From contig NC_058138.1 in NCBI RefSeq assembly GCF_011075055.1, positions 19,814,928 to 19,878,927 of the forward strand: a stretch of 64,000 bases of DNA. The letters are read 5' to 3'. Under the pieces are notes generated by a model, which did no database searches, was not told the origin of the DNA, and worked only from the letters and a program-made list of their open reading frames with translations. This document shows, piece after piece, positions 49,850-62,244 of the stretch. The DNA is from Mangifera indica. Taxonomy: Eukaryota > Streptophyta > Magnoliopsida > Sapindales > Anacardiaceae. Positions within the stretch are counted from its first letter, which is position 1. Every line of letters starts with the position of its first letter. The position numbers and the translations under genes were made by a program.

Positions 49850-50932
49850 TTGAAATAGATTTTCATGATTCTAATATGCACTAAACTATGTAAAGACAAA
49901 ATGTAATTTTATATAAATATTATTTTTTTCAGTAATGTTTAAGTTAATGTCATTTTAAGAACATTTTTATTTAAAAAAATAGGATTTTTAATTACAAAAT
50001 TAATATTTCTAGCATTAAAGGTGGATGAAGTAGCAAGTAAGTTTTACTTCTTTGAGCATTTATAATTTTCCTTTATTTCTTTAATCGGGTGCTGTGCACG
50101 CCTTTGGAAACTTTGGCCTTCCCACACTTTTTGAAGTCACCATACAGGCCAGTAAGGTTCTTTTGGCACTAGCCTCGAAAATAGGCAACTGGTGTTTTAA
50201 TTCTGATCTCAAGGTATCTATGATTATGCTACTGCAGAAAATTGAAACTCTTTTTTACCTGGAAAAAGGTGATACAAAAAGAGAAGCATTCTTACTAATA
50301 TTTACTGCCAAAGTGCAGAGAAATCGAGATGAAAATGGAAAATGGAAGGGTACTCTTTGTAGGTGAAAACAGGTGATTCTGAAAATTTACACAGTCTGTA
50401 GTCATCGTTGTCAAATCATAAAAGAAAGGAAAGGAAAAAATTACCCAAAGAAACTTCAGGGAAGCTAATTACCCAAAAAGAAAAAAAACCTTAAGGAAAG
50501 CCCCAGAAGTCATGGTCAAATAAACACGCAAAGAACGATAAGCGACATTCATCTGCTTAAGTAACGTGAACGTGAGATTTGAGGTATGGAAAACGAAGTG
50601 GGATTTAACTATTGGAACCCCCATTAACCAATACACCATTATTTCTTCCATTTTATTTCTAGAAAATCAAACTACAAAGTAACACGCTTAAGCCATCAAA
50701 TGATTCATTTTATAAGTAACTTGAAAACCTGGTACTTTGGGATAGGTTACATATATATCCACTCAGAGATATGACATGCATAGTACATACTTATTTACCA
50801 AGGATTTATTCTTGATGACCCACTAAACACTATATAAAACTACTGCACCCATCGCCTTTTCAAATTAAAATGTTTTAAATATTTTTTCCTTCTGGAATAG
50901 TACCTTATTTTTTATAATTATTTCCTGATTTA
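49850..50932. other. Intergenic downstream of the CEN-like gene
   Basis: Holds an open frame at 50094-50366 of 90 codons with no recognisable domain, which I do not call a gene. Otherwise AT-rich; the last 100-200 bases are probably the CEN-like 3' UTR. Confidence 0.35.
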
Positions 50933-51989
50933 TCAGCGCCTTCTTGCGGCTGTTTCCCTTTGTGCATTGAAGAACACAGCTGCAACAGGCTGACCAAGGT
51001 CATTGTCTTCAGCAAACTTTCTTGTGTTGAAGCCGTCCCTTGAAGATGGTATACTTATCACTGTTTGCCTGCGTTTCTGCCTGAACAGAAGGAAAACAAA
51101 CCTGTGAATCCCAATATTTGGCCTCGGCATTTCATAGTTCACCAATTCCCTTCCTGTAATTTAACACATAAATACATATTAACCTTTCCTGTATCAAAAT
51201 TTATTTCTCTGTCTTTTTCTCTAAATTATGAAACTACTTACCAAACGTGGCATCAGTTGTGCCTGGGATGTCTGTCACCACCCTGTAAGGATACTCAATT
51301 AAAGTTGAGAGATTTTGCATTGATACAATCACATGTGATATACACAAACTTTTTCTTCCATATATTGAAGAAATTAAAATGCAAAATGAATCCTTCTTGA
51401 AATATATCATATTGACGATGCATACACAGCAATAACTCTTGAAGCATTTAAAAAATTAGGTCACGATTGGTTGATTAATTTGAGCAAAGTTTATACATGC
51501 ATGTGCTATGGATAGTTGTTTTACATGTGCTATGACATAGGGGCACAACTGAAACCTGTTCATTCTTTTGGTTAATTTCTTGTAATTAATCAGCATATAA
51601 TATTGGGGGAGAGTTTGAGATTATACCAGTGTAAATGCTCCCTCAAGTATGGGTCACTTGGACCAGGAACATCTGGGTCTGTCATGATCTATTATAGTAA
51701 AGAAGAAGACTCTTTAATTAATTCCATGAAGCAGACGATATAAAAAAAGAAGAGAAAATTAAGAAGAATAAGTAGTAAAGTTTACCAATGTGAAGAATGA
51801 TCTCATATCACCTCCGTGAACCTCAACCTTAGGTTTCACAGTCACTGAAGATGGAAACAGCTCATGGCCATTGTACACCTGCTTGGAAGAGTTGTAGGTG
51901 ACTGCCATTTTGACAGTTTGATCACAACAATCAACAACATCTCCAATCACTCTGCCAACTACAAGAGGATCTGATGGCATTCTTGCCAT
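50933..51989 (-). CDS. CEN: CENTRORADIALIS/TFL1-type PEBP protein, 4 exons
   Basis: Four exons (51989-51786, 51688-51627, 51282-51242 and 51153-50933) with GT-AG introns give 175 residues. The middle exons are 62 and 41 nt, the classic FT/TFL1 sizes. Domain landmarks are the phosphatidylethanolamine-binding fold with [10 protein letters not shown] (72-81), GIHRFVF (117-123) and the ending [11 protein letters not shown]. His86 in REHLHW is the TFL1-type residue (FT has Tyr), and Asp154 in DNDLG is the TFL1-type residue of the external loop. By family knowledge these mark a repressor of flowering, acting with FD-type bZIP factors to keep meristems indeterminate. SSDP/VIGDVVD-type N-terminal features favour CEN/ATC over TFL1 or BFT. 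Gln157 replaces the usual Leu in DLGLPVAAV. Confidence 0.93.
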
Positions 51990-52060
51990 TGGAGAGAGAG
52001 AATGATCTAATTATGTGTTTTTCTTTCTTTTACTTATCTTCCCTTGAAGTTGAAGCTCCC

Positions 52061-52068
52061 TATTTATA
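52061..52068 (-). promoter_or_regulatory. TATA box of CEN-like gene
   Basis: The minus strand reads CACTATAAATAGGGAG, a strong plant TATA box about 72 bp upstream of the start codon. Transcription would begin near 52035. Confidence 0.65.
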
Positions 52069-52357
52069 GTGTAGAGAAGGTAGTTAGATCCATGGAACCT
52101 AGGCCAAATGCTTGGTTTGGATTGCCAAAATGTCCAAATTAACCTGGGACATTGATAAAAATAAATGGTTTCATGTTTTAAATATGAATTACAGGGCATA
52201 TAGTAGCCTGAGAGAAATCATAGGGTTAAGAATTAGATTCTTATTCTTCCTAACACGTCGCACGTAATCTTTTAATCAAATCAATGCATTACTTAAATTA
52301 ATTCTGAACTCCCAAATTGCGACACGAATGTTGTCTTTTTACCATTACTACAAACAA

Positions 52358-52500
52358 AAACTAAATTGTTCAAAGTTTGAAGCCAATGAAATTCATCATC
52401 GTGAGACAAAATATACTTAGAAAGTCATAAACTAAATTTGTTCAAAGTTTGAAGCCAACGAAATTCATCATCTTGAAACACAATATACTTTGAAAGTCAT
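52358..52500. repeat. 71/72-bp tandem duplication upstream of CEN-like gene
   Basis: AAACTAAATTGTTCAAAGTTTG begins copy 1 (52358-52428). AAACTAAATTTGTTCAAAG begins copy 2 (52429-52500). Both run through GAAGCCAA, GAAATTCATCATC and ATATACTT to GAAAGTCAT. Only about six positions differ. Confidence 0.85.
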
Positions 52501-55224
52501 AGCAAAAGTCAGGTCAAATTAACAGTTGGGTATTTATTTATTTGATTCCTGTAAACAAAAAGTTGTTGATCTCACTATTAGATAAGTTACAAATATAATA
52601 TATCAATGATTCAGTAGTAATTGAATGGGGAAGCACTCCATCAGATTAAAATGATTGATTAGATTAAATAGGTGTCAAAGTTATTGGACTGAGTATATTG
52701 TGGGTCCTATATATATTGTAATTATATGATAAAATTTATAAATTTTTTTACAAAAGTAATCAGCTTAAAACATTAATTTTAGAGAACTTATTTGCAGATT
52801 TTTAGTTGTTCCACGAAATTAAATTAAAAGATATGCCATTTGCATGAGAAACAAGAAGATTATACACGGAATTTTATGTATTACATTTGAGCCATCAATC
52901 AAGCATAATGATTTCCTTTATTCCTTACATTTACACAACAAAAGACTTGAGTGGACAGAAATAGATTAAAAAAATTGTTTCTAACGCTTTCTAAATGCCA
53001 TAAAGATAATTTTTAATGAAACGCAATAGCTGTTTCTCCATAGTCTCTTGTCGATCGGTGAGTTTAATTTTCTCTTCTCTTTTATGCATAATTATAGTTA
53101 TCCCTTTAGATGCTTCAAGTATATATAAAACTATTTCAGTCTCTTTCATTTGAACAAGCAGAGTGTATTGCTATTTGAAGAAATGGTCTTTTCATATATA
53201 TGTTGTACGTTTATTTGAAGTATGTACTTTTCCCTGAGACTGAGCTTGAAAAGAACGAACCAGAACGGAGATGTCCATTAAAGTACTGTTCATTTTTCTG
53301 TTCTTCTACAAAAGAAGGAAAGAATTTCAGCTGATACTGTTGAAATAATCTCAAGCTGGGAAAGAGTCGAGGCCTCTTTTATCAAGGTAAAAAAGAAGAA
53401 ATTCCCAAGTTGGGTGTTCTTAGAACCTTCCCAATATAACTTTAAAAAAAAAATTTCTTTCCAAGAATTTTAGGGTATAAAGAGCTCCTCCACCAAAATG
53501 TGGCACGAGTAAAGATAGTGGTTATTGGTTAAGGGCATTTCAAATAAAGAGATTCAGTTTGTGTCAAATCTTTACTTAAATTAGCAATAATAGAAGTGGG
53601 TTTCCATTTTGAGGCGTCCAAGCACTTCTAATTTTTTTCATTTTTTTTTCTTCTATGGAATCGATTTTGATAATGTAAACTACGGACTTCAATCATTCGA
53701 TTCCTTTTTCTCTAGCTAGCAAGCATCTTTTCTTTCTCTCCTTGTTCCAGTTTTCAATTTCTACAAATAAATGAGGTTTCATATTGTTCTAAAGGAAATG
53801 CATTTATGTATATTTTAAGATTATGAGGTCAAAAGGTGGATGGTTTCTACTTCAAATAGCTATCGGGAGAGTTTAGCATTTATACTTTGTATTTTGTTCA
53901 AGGTTTCTCATGCAAACTTCAATATATATGATTTTCCTAATTAAAAGGAATTGAGACTAAATTTCCACAAGTAGGTTTATTTATGACAATATCGATTATA
54001 TGTAAACTAATTTATAAGTAATATTTGTATCGGACTTAGCTTAAATATTTTACTATAACAATCATTTTTGTAATGTTATAGTTGGATTGGATACAATAAT
54101 TCATACAAATCATAGTCTACTGTAAAGTTGATGAAAACACTTTAGAGAAAAGTTAAACTTAAGAATTTTGTCGGTGAAACGTAACTGTGTCTGTGCTTCT
54201 TGTTAGACAGAAAGAAGAAAATGGAAATAATTGATAGTAGGAGTGCGTTCAAACGGTGATGTGACTCTGTGTAGAGAATATATCAGTGCAGGTGCACCCC
54301 ATTTACAGCTAAAATTAAAAAACCCCATTTGCTGAGCATACTTGCATGTACACGGGCAAAAGTTTTGTTTCAGTTAGTACTACGCGGCCACTACTAATGA
54401 GATGAGTGGGGGTCCCCTCCGCTGGCCAAGAAGAGGGGGCATTCGAGGGCTTGACAGATGATAAAAAATAAAGCCAGCAAACAAGCCAAGGCGTCCCCTC
54501 ATTCTCTTCTACCATATATAGCTTGCTTCAGTATATATTCAGTCGCTTCAATGTTTCCATCAGTTGCATATTTGCTGCAATATATAGTAGCAGCTGACAC
54601 CTTGCTCCAATTCCCGAGGGTGTTGCCTCTTTATCAGAGTTCAAACCTGGAGTACAAGAGGTGAAAATGAATTATCAATATTCGATAAATAAAACTAACC
54701 TCATTGAAGATTTTGGGTGGTTATCTTAACTATGGAAGAATCACTTTGACACCTTCGGTTTTATACCATATTAAGTTAATCTTTTTGACCTAAAAACTTA
54801 AATTCATGGCAAATAATTCATACTTTTGTAAGTACTCTTGTTCATTCATATTTAATTAATCAAGGGTATCAAAAATCAAAGTGGCCATATAAAATTGAAG
54901 TCATATTTGAGACAAGTTATTAGCTAGCTAGGTTCGGTATTTTTTTGAATTAATTTCATGCTATCTTCAAACCCAATTGAATTTTAATAGTTACATGATG
55001 AGAAAGGATGTAAATACATAATGAAAATAGCAACCGTCGTTATTTGATGCATGCACATAAAACTTCATGTAATCAAATCATCTTTATATTAAAATTTGAT
55101 GGCAAATCTAGTTCTAAATTATTCAAATAATTGTAGGTAGAAACACCGAATTGAGGATATTCAGATGATGCTCACTCGATAAATATAATAAATTTAAAAT
55201 TAGGATGTGGCCATACGTTAGAAA

Positions 55225-55552
55225 CACAATTATCAATATTCTACGATACACAGTACGTATCCTAAGATATATCAAACTAATATGATATAGTTGACGTACT
55301 ATATGATATGATACATATTACTGACATAGATTGATATACTTTTTAAAGAAAATAATGATAAAATAGAGATTTATATATAAGAAATTTTAAATTTTCATGG
55401 GTGTTTGTGATATTTTTTAAAATCATAATATGTCAATTATATTTTTTTTATTTTTTTATTTTTTTAAAAACTATATTATATAATATGATACGATACTCAA
55501 TACACAATATAAAAAATTAGGTTTTCGATACATGATTTAACTACCATAGTTA
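55225..55552 (+). repeat. AT-rich dispersed repeat, copy 2
   Basis: The same ordered segments as 28013-28345: GATATAGT/GATATGATAC words, AAATTTTCATGGGTGTTTGT, AAAATCATAATATGTCAATTA, AAAATTAGGTTTTCGATACA and TTTAACTACCATAGTT. Same orientation as copy 1. Confidence 0.5.
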
Positions 55553-57189
55553 GGAATAGTCTATCTAATTTTTTTTAGTGAAGCTATATATAGTTATGAT
55601 GCTTATCCATAATAAGATAATAATAATAATATATTACCATGCAATTGAATGTTACTTTTTTTCTTTAATTCAAAATATATCAACATCATCATTAATATTT
55701 AAACTAATATTGATTAAAATACAACTTTATCTATTCAATTTTTATGATTCTCTCCTCCTATGGCTGCTTCATTTTTATTGTGGGTCATATCTACGATGTA
55801 ACCCTTTGTGGGGCTAATAACAAAGTTTCTTTTATATTTATCGATAATATTATTCACACAGGGCAAGAGCTTTTCACTTCTTTTCATTTTTAGATTTTAA
55901 ATGATAATGCCAACGAAAAGATATGCATGAATTAACATATAGTGCTAGCTTTTGTTATAGGATTATATTTTAATGAATAATTCAGTAACAAATTTTTTCA
56001 ACTAAACAAGGTTTTACAGTGATTGAAACAAATGGTTATCAATTGATAATATAAGATATGCTGTAAGGCTACAAGACTTTGTGCCTTAAGAATATGTACG
56101 CCATCAATGATCGAAGAAGGTCGTGAGATTGAAAGGTTACAAAATTGAGATTTTTGTTCTTATTTACGATTTGTTCAATGTTTTAATAAATTGTTTATAT
56201 TGTTCAAGTTTAAGTTTAAAGTTTGAATTTTGAGATTGGTTTATTAATATTGGGATTTGACTTGTTTGTTCATTCTTACTTAATTGTGTTTATTCCAGAA
56301 GAATTTTTTTTTAAAATAGTTCAGTTTATAATGAGGGTTTTTATATTCTGTTGCAAACATAATGATTTCGAAAAAAAAATTGATTGTCTTTCAAATCAAG
56401 GAGTGTGCCTTTTTGTTAATGCCGAAATGTGGAGTGTCCATCCTTGCATTTGCAATGGGATGCAACACTAAATTAATTCAGTACATGTTTAGATGGCTTT
56501 GTCTCTTACAAAAGCTTGATTCCTTATGTTGTTCCTTCCCCAAACTCATGAAAAGAATAAGATTCAATTGTTCTCATAATTTCATATTTATTATAAACCA
56601 TTATGGGATGACAATCGTCTATTTTTCTTCGCAACGAAATTAGTCTATATTCATTGTATTAGGGTTTTGTAATTTAATTATGCAATCACACATGTAACCC
56701 CTCTCTTTTGTCTTAATACATTTAGAATTATACAAAAGGTTAAAAACGAATGTTTTCATATTCAATATTGTTTTGTTGTTAAATTATAATAAAAAAATAC
56801 TAATAATATAACTATAGACAGACATAGATTTTTAATTAATAGATCGAACCATTTTAATATTTTATATGTGTTTAATATCATTTTAACTGTTTATAATTTC
56901 TTATATTGATTTATATACCACAATTTAGTGTACTTATCGTTACTTTAATTTTATACATCAACTTAATTTGTTAATTATTCAAGCCTTTTGCAATGTGTTA
57001 ACCATTCATAAAAGAATGGAGGTTGGTAAGTGATCGAATATTTGTAATCTTTCCAGCTTTTTATTGACCCAAATATAAAGTTATAAGATTTGGTTTGCCT
57101 AACATATTGGAAACAATATTGAACAAAACATCAAGAATTTACTTTTAGCTGCCGGGGACCCTTAAGGATAAGGTAAGCATCAAACTTTA

Positions 57190-57380
57190 TTAGCAAGACC
57201 TTGCAATAGAATCCCTGATCCAGTGCCCAGCCAAATATGCACACTCATGCCAGCTTATTCGTGCTCGGGCTTGAGCCCGATAAGCCCATTCATGACGTGC
57301 TTTTGAGCCGTTCTGGGTGTTGAAGTTCAGAACACTACGGGGCTGGGCCTGGGCGGCCTGGCATGAACAGTAACTTGGAC
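57190..57380. other. GC-richer patch with GGGCTTGAGCCC motif
   Basis: About 190 bp of balanced composition in AT-rich surroundings. It contains GGGCTTGAGCCCGATAAGCCC and GGGGCTGGGCCTGGGC. The style resembles short plant transposon ends, but I cannot name it. Confidence 0.35.
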
Positions 57381-57593
57381 TGCCATTTTTCATATCTAAA
57401 TTATGGAAGTTATAAATCGGAGAGCAGGAAGTAAAGAGCGGGAAGCCTAACTAACTTAATGCAGATGCAAAACCATGAAACAAGTGCAGCAAATCTTATT
57501 TACTCAAAACTATTTTGGTTAATCACACGTTTACTGTAAGTTAACTCATTGCTTTCTGTGCTCTCTTGTCTCTTATATAGCTTAGCCTACGCT

Positions 57594-58125
57594 TCTTCTG
57601 TCTTTAACAGAATTCACAGCCCCAATATTATTTATCAGTTACGTACTTATAAAGGGTTTCTGTGATAATACTGACCCATTAGAATCTATTCCTCTTTATA
57701 TTCAAATACTTTCTTGTTTGAATGAGTTGAATGAAATTTCATTTTGTATTCCTTGTGTGTTAAAAGCCTGTGGTGAATTGAGTGCAATTAGAGAAGGCCA
57801 GCAAGTTTTTGCCGAAGTCTTGAAAACCCATTTGTTGTGTGATCCATTCGTGTCCAATTCTCTGCTAGGAATGTACTTAGAACTGGGGGTGATTGAGTCT
57901 GGGAGACGCGTGTTTGATCAAATGCCTGCGTGAGATTTGATTTCTTGGAATTCACTGCAATCGGGTAACTTGAGGCTGGGGATATTGAATTGACAAGTAG
58001 GTTATTTGACGAGATGAAGGGATTTGGTTTCAGGTAATGTAATGATTGATGGATATTATAAAGTCTGGAAGGACTGAACTTGCTGAAGAGGTTGCTGAAT
58101 TGGTAGATTATATTCTTAAGTAGCA
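57594..58125 (+). pseudogene. Pentatricopeptide-repeat (PPR) gene fragment
   Basis: An open part (57718-57930) reads FCIPCVLKACGELSAIREGQ, QVFAEVLKTHLLCDPFVSNS and GRRVFDQMPA, typical of PLS-class PPR repeats. Upstream, NSPNIIYQLRTY extends the match toward 57610. After MPA comes an in-frame TGA, then DLISWNSL. A frame change gives EAGDIELTSRLFDEM, another DLVSGNVMIDGYY, and another SGRTELAEEV. The stop and at least three frame changes within 500 bp, with no organelle-targeting start and few repeats, show a decayed fragment. Confidence 0.82.
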
Positions 58126-60716
58126 GAATTACAAAGTTTGTCTGCAAAATAACCAGCTAATTACTTAACAAGGCTGGAAACTCCAAATTAACGGCAGAAA
58201 AAAAACTAAGACCCTGGCTATTTAGAGAGTGTCAGACCTCTCTTTACTAAGACACTTGCTGAATTTTTGTTTGCCTCCTCCTTTGCATCCTCGCCCTTTT
58301 TATAGCTTTTCCCTCCAATCCTATACACCACTCGGATGATTCTACTACATTTTTTCCTCTCCTGAATGCCCACTATTCATGCTGTTGCTGAAAGCTTCTT
58401 TGCTCTCCTTATACCTGCTGCTAGAGTTCTCTTTGCTCACCTTATTCCTGCCTCTTTTTTGCCTACGTAAGTATACCCTGGTGATTAAAGCTTTGTCAAG
58501 TTGTAAATTAAGCTATTGTGCTTAGTAAATAGACTTTTAGCAGGTGTGAAATCTGGCTACATTATGGTGCCTTCTATTGTAAATTATCATGAAAACGGTA
58601 AGAATTTGACAAATTATGAACCATCATGTTTTCATTTGATTTTATGTGCACACAAATAAATGTGTGCACATGGTTGCCGTTTATGTGAACATTTGGACTA
58701 GGTTATTTATTTAAGTACAATTGACAAGTTATTTTGTTTGTATTCGAATTAGATATTTGTTGTCTATGTATACTATTTCGATTCATTATAGGCGTCATTA
58801 TCTACTTCACCCCTGTTGGATATATAATCTTACTTTCTTCTTTGAATACACTGACCTGTTTTTCTCTATTTTTAGGACTGATTTTCTAGTGTCATTTTTT
58901 TGTCAAGTTCATTCGTTCTAGGGCAACCTTTTCTCCACAACTTTTCTTCTCTGTTTGATTTCGGTGTCATACAAGTCAGCCTGTTTGCTTAAATCACAGG
59001 ATACAAATTTGTGACTAATGCTGGAAGGGATTTCAACTTGATAGTTTAATGGAAGTATGAACAACTGAGTGAGATATTCGAAGTGTTTCAAGTGAACATG
59101 AAATGTTTACTTGTATGTTAATTTTAATTTATATTTGACAGTAAATTTATTACTTAGTAGATTACTTGAGTTGGATAAGATCCCATAAATTAAGACTATA
59201 TTAATTCTTACATGAATCATGTAAAAATCTATTATATCATCTTTGATTTTACGGTTATTACTTTGGTTTGGTTGAATATGTAAGTTACTTCATTATTAAC
59301 TGTGACTAATCATCAAACTCTTTCATCAACTCTTTCTTAGCTCAATACAAGCTTAATCAACCAAACCCAAATGTTTTACTTAATCGACTCTCATAAACAA
59401 TTTCAACTTTCATATTTGCAATGAATCGATAAACAACGTCCATGTCAATGAGAATAAGCAAAATCTTTATTGCACAGTTGATTGTCATATAGGCATAGCA
59501 TGAAAACAACTACACTCTTAAGTAAAACTGAAAATACTAGTAAATGTTATCGGAATTGAAGGAATACTAATGTTGGTAATTGCATGAAACCATGGACAAG
59601 TGAAGAGCTGTTAAAAATTTACTTTTTTTTTTTTTTTTTTAGAGACTCAAATCCAAATCAAATAACTAAATATTCTAATACTTTATCTATTTTATTAACT
59701 TTGGATTTAAAAAAAAAAATTTACTATTTTATTTGAAGGGCTAATGTGGTACAATTTTTACTATCATATGTTTGAAACTTTGTCGGTCATGGAATCTCTA
59801 TTCCACCAGTCAATCCACTGTTAAATATTGACTCACAGTTTTGGCCACACATTGGATGTTCCTTGAAGGGGTGTTTGGAAAAGGTAATTTTATAGTATAT
59901 TATCTTGTTTGATTTCTTATTTATTAAAGAATCTGATAATCTATTATCTATCACATGTTTGATTTCTTATTTAATAAAATACATAAAACAAATATTTCTA
60001 TATAAAACCTATTAAACACAATACTAAAGAGTATTTAATTAAATAATATTTTGATATTATTTTATTATTGTCAATTCAATATAAGTAAAGATAGATTTAA
60101 ATTGAGTTAAATTTAAATTTGAGCAAATTTGAGTTTGGTTTAATTTGTAAGAGTCAAACTCAAAGTTACGTTTGATCTCACTAAATTACCCTTAAACCAA
60201 TTCAAGTTTAGTTCGTTTAAAATGAGTCGAGTTTGAATTTGATTACAAAACTAAGTCGAGTTAAGTATGAGTTCAACTTAATATTGTAACCAAACAATAA
60301 ATGACTAAAACGGTATTGTTTTAATATATATTAATTAAAATAATATTGTTTGAATTGATTTAAATCGAATTTTTTCTAACTCGTTAGTTCAATGAATTGA
60401 ATATCCTTTAAACTTAAGCTCGATAATATTAAACTCTCAAATTTAAGTTTGAGCTCGAAATCCCATAAGTTGAACTTATTTCATACTTATCGGAGCCAAA
60501 CTCATTCTTAAGTTTAAATTAGTTCATCCAATCTAATTTATACATAACAATTTTACTAAATATAATAATAATAATTAATAATTAGTAATTTAATCTACTT
60601 TGGGTATTGTTTCATATTTGGTAATAGATAATTACTTCACCAAACCCAAGGGAAAGATTATTTTGCTCGGCACCATTTTACCTTAGTTAATTTGTAAATG
60701 GTATATTTTGATAGTT
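58126..60716. other. Intergenic, AT-rich
   Basis: A T(18)-type homopolymer lies near 59623-59640. No gene or recognised repeat. Confidence 0.4.
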
Positions 60717-61425
60717 AATTTGTGGATATTATACTTTGGTGGGTATTTCCCATTTTCCAAGTATAATAAATACGTGTGAAATGCTTTTACTTCTATACAA
60801 ATGATAACCATTAAAGTCAATAAAGAGAATATTGCTATTTAGTAGCATCGTTACTAAATGCTCACCACAAACAATACCTTTGCTTGACATCTATATCATC
60901 TCAGTAAATTTCTGGATATTATGCTTTGGTGTGTGTTTTCCATTTTACAGGTATAATAAATATTAGTGAAATGTTTTTACTTCTACGCAAACAGTAATCG
61001 TTGGAGTCAAATTACTAAGTGCTCACCGCAAACAGTACCTTTGCTCGGTGTCATCTCATCTCAGTAAATTTGTGGATGTTATGCTTTGGTGGATGTTTTT
61101 CATTTTACAGGTATAATAAATACGAGTAAATACAAACAGTAACCGTTGGAGTCAATAAAGAGGATGCTACTATTTAGTAATATCATTACTAAGTGCTCAT
61201 TGTAACCAATATTTTTGCTTGACACAATCTCATCTCAGTAAATTTGTGGCTGTCATGCTTTGGTAGTTAATTTGTGGATGCTATGTTTTGGTGAGTCATT
61301 TCCATTTTACAGGTATAAATATGAGCGGAATGTTTTTACTTCTATGTAAACAGAAACCATTGGAGTTGATAAAGAGTATACTGCTGTTTAGTAGCATCAT
61401 TACTGATTGCTCATTTGCAGGTACC
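60717..61425 (+). repeat. Decayed tandem array, about 4 units of 160-200 bp
   Basis: Units begin near 60717, 60905, 61066 and 61266. Each has AATTTGTGGATATTATGCTTTGG, then TTCCATTTTACAGGTATAA, a TTTTACTTCTA..AAACAGTAACC segment, AGTCAATAAAGAG, TTTAGTAGCATCATTACT and TGCTCACC. Unit lengths vary through small deletions. Each unit contains TTTTACAG, which looks like a splice acceptor. The last unit runs into CATTTGCAGGTACCATC. Confidence 0.75.
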
Positions 61426-62244
61426 ATCAAAATTATAACCAGTCCATTTCCGTATCCTCAAGGTTTGTTTTTCAGCTCACTTCATTTTCTTTCTCTTGGC
61501 TTCTGGTTTCTGGTTTTTCTTTTCTAGACTGTGCTAGATTTATTATATCTTTATTGATCGGGGATATATTTTATGACCATAGTTTCCATTTAGTTGCTGT
61601 GAGTTTTAGTGATTGGATCAAAAGATATGAGTTTATTTAGATTTCTAGCTGCTTCTTGGTTGAGCTTGTTTAGTTGCAAATTCCTTCTCTGGATGAAATT
61701 TCATTTGATTCTGCATTTTTGTTTATCAGGAAAAGAATCCAATTAAATCTTTAATTTATAGTTTAAAACGCTTATGATTTCTGGTGGTGACAACAAAATC
61801 TTGTATTGCTGGACTGAATCAGAAGTTTTGGACTTCCTGTTTATCTTAGCTCTTATGAAAGTAATTGAACTCGCTGAGTTGGAAAGATGCACATGTGATG
61901 AGGTTGAAATTGGCATGCATCTTCTTTTCCCCTTTTCAACTGATATGTTATGGGCTGCCAATAAGGAATGACTACGGATAATCATGTAGAAGTACTCTAG
62001 CTCATCAAAACTAATTAACTCTGACCATGAATCAAGTATGTAATTTATTACTAACGAAGAATAAGTGGTCAAAAACATGATTTGTAACAACCTAGAAGCT
62101 TAAGGATATATACGCTGACATATGTTCCATTTTTACTTTGTAATATTCCTATGTTTGGATGAAGCTAATCGAAACTTTTGTATAGTTTATCTTTCCTTCA
62201 TTTTGTTGCTGACATGATGAATACAATATTATGCTTCTCCAGAC
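61426..62244. other. Upstream region of alpha/beta-hydrolase gene
   Basis: Probably contains its promoter and possibly a non-coding leader exon: TTTGCAG|GTACC...CCTCAAG|GTTTGT at about 61431-61461 has splice-like ends, and TTCTCCAG directly precedes ACATG at 62243. Not proven. An open frame at 61774-61968 has no recognisable domain. Confidence 0.35.

Larger units (their letters stand above)
52501..57592. other. Gene desert
   Basis: 5 kb of AT-rich DNA. Contains the second copy of the AT-rich dispersed repeat (55225-55552) and a GC-richer patch at 57190-57380, listed separately. No gene supported. Confidence 0.4.

Noticed and set aside
50094..50366. 90-codon open frame beginning MHAFGNFGLPTLFEV
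   Set aside because: No recognisable domain, no splice context and unremarkable length for random frames; the region is listed as intergenic.
54315..54664. Overlapping open frames near CCATATATAGC
   Set aside because: Neither frame resembles a known protein and neither has splice support.
61774..61968. 65-codon open frame upstream of the hydrolase gene
   Set aside because: No family match; the hydrolase family start fits 62245, and the frame does not splice convincingly to it.
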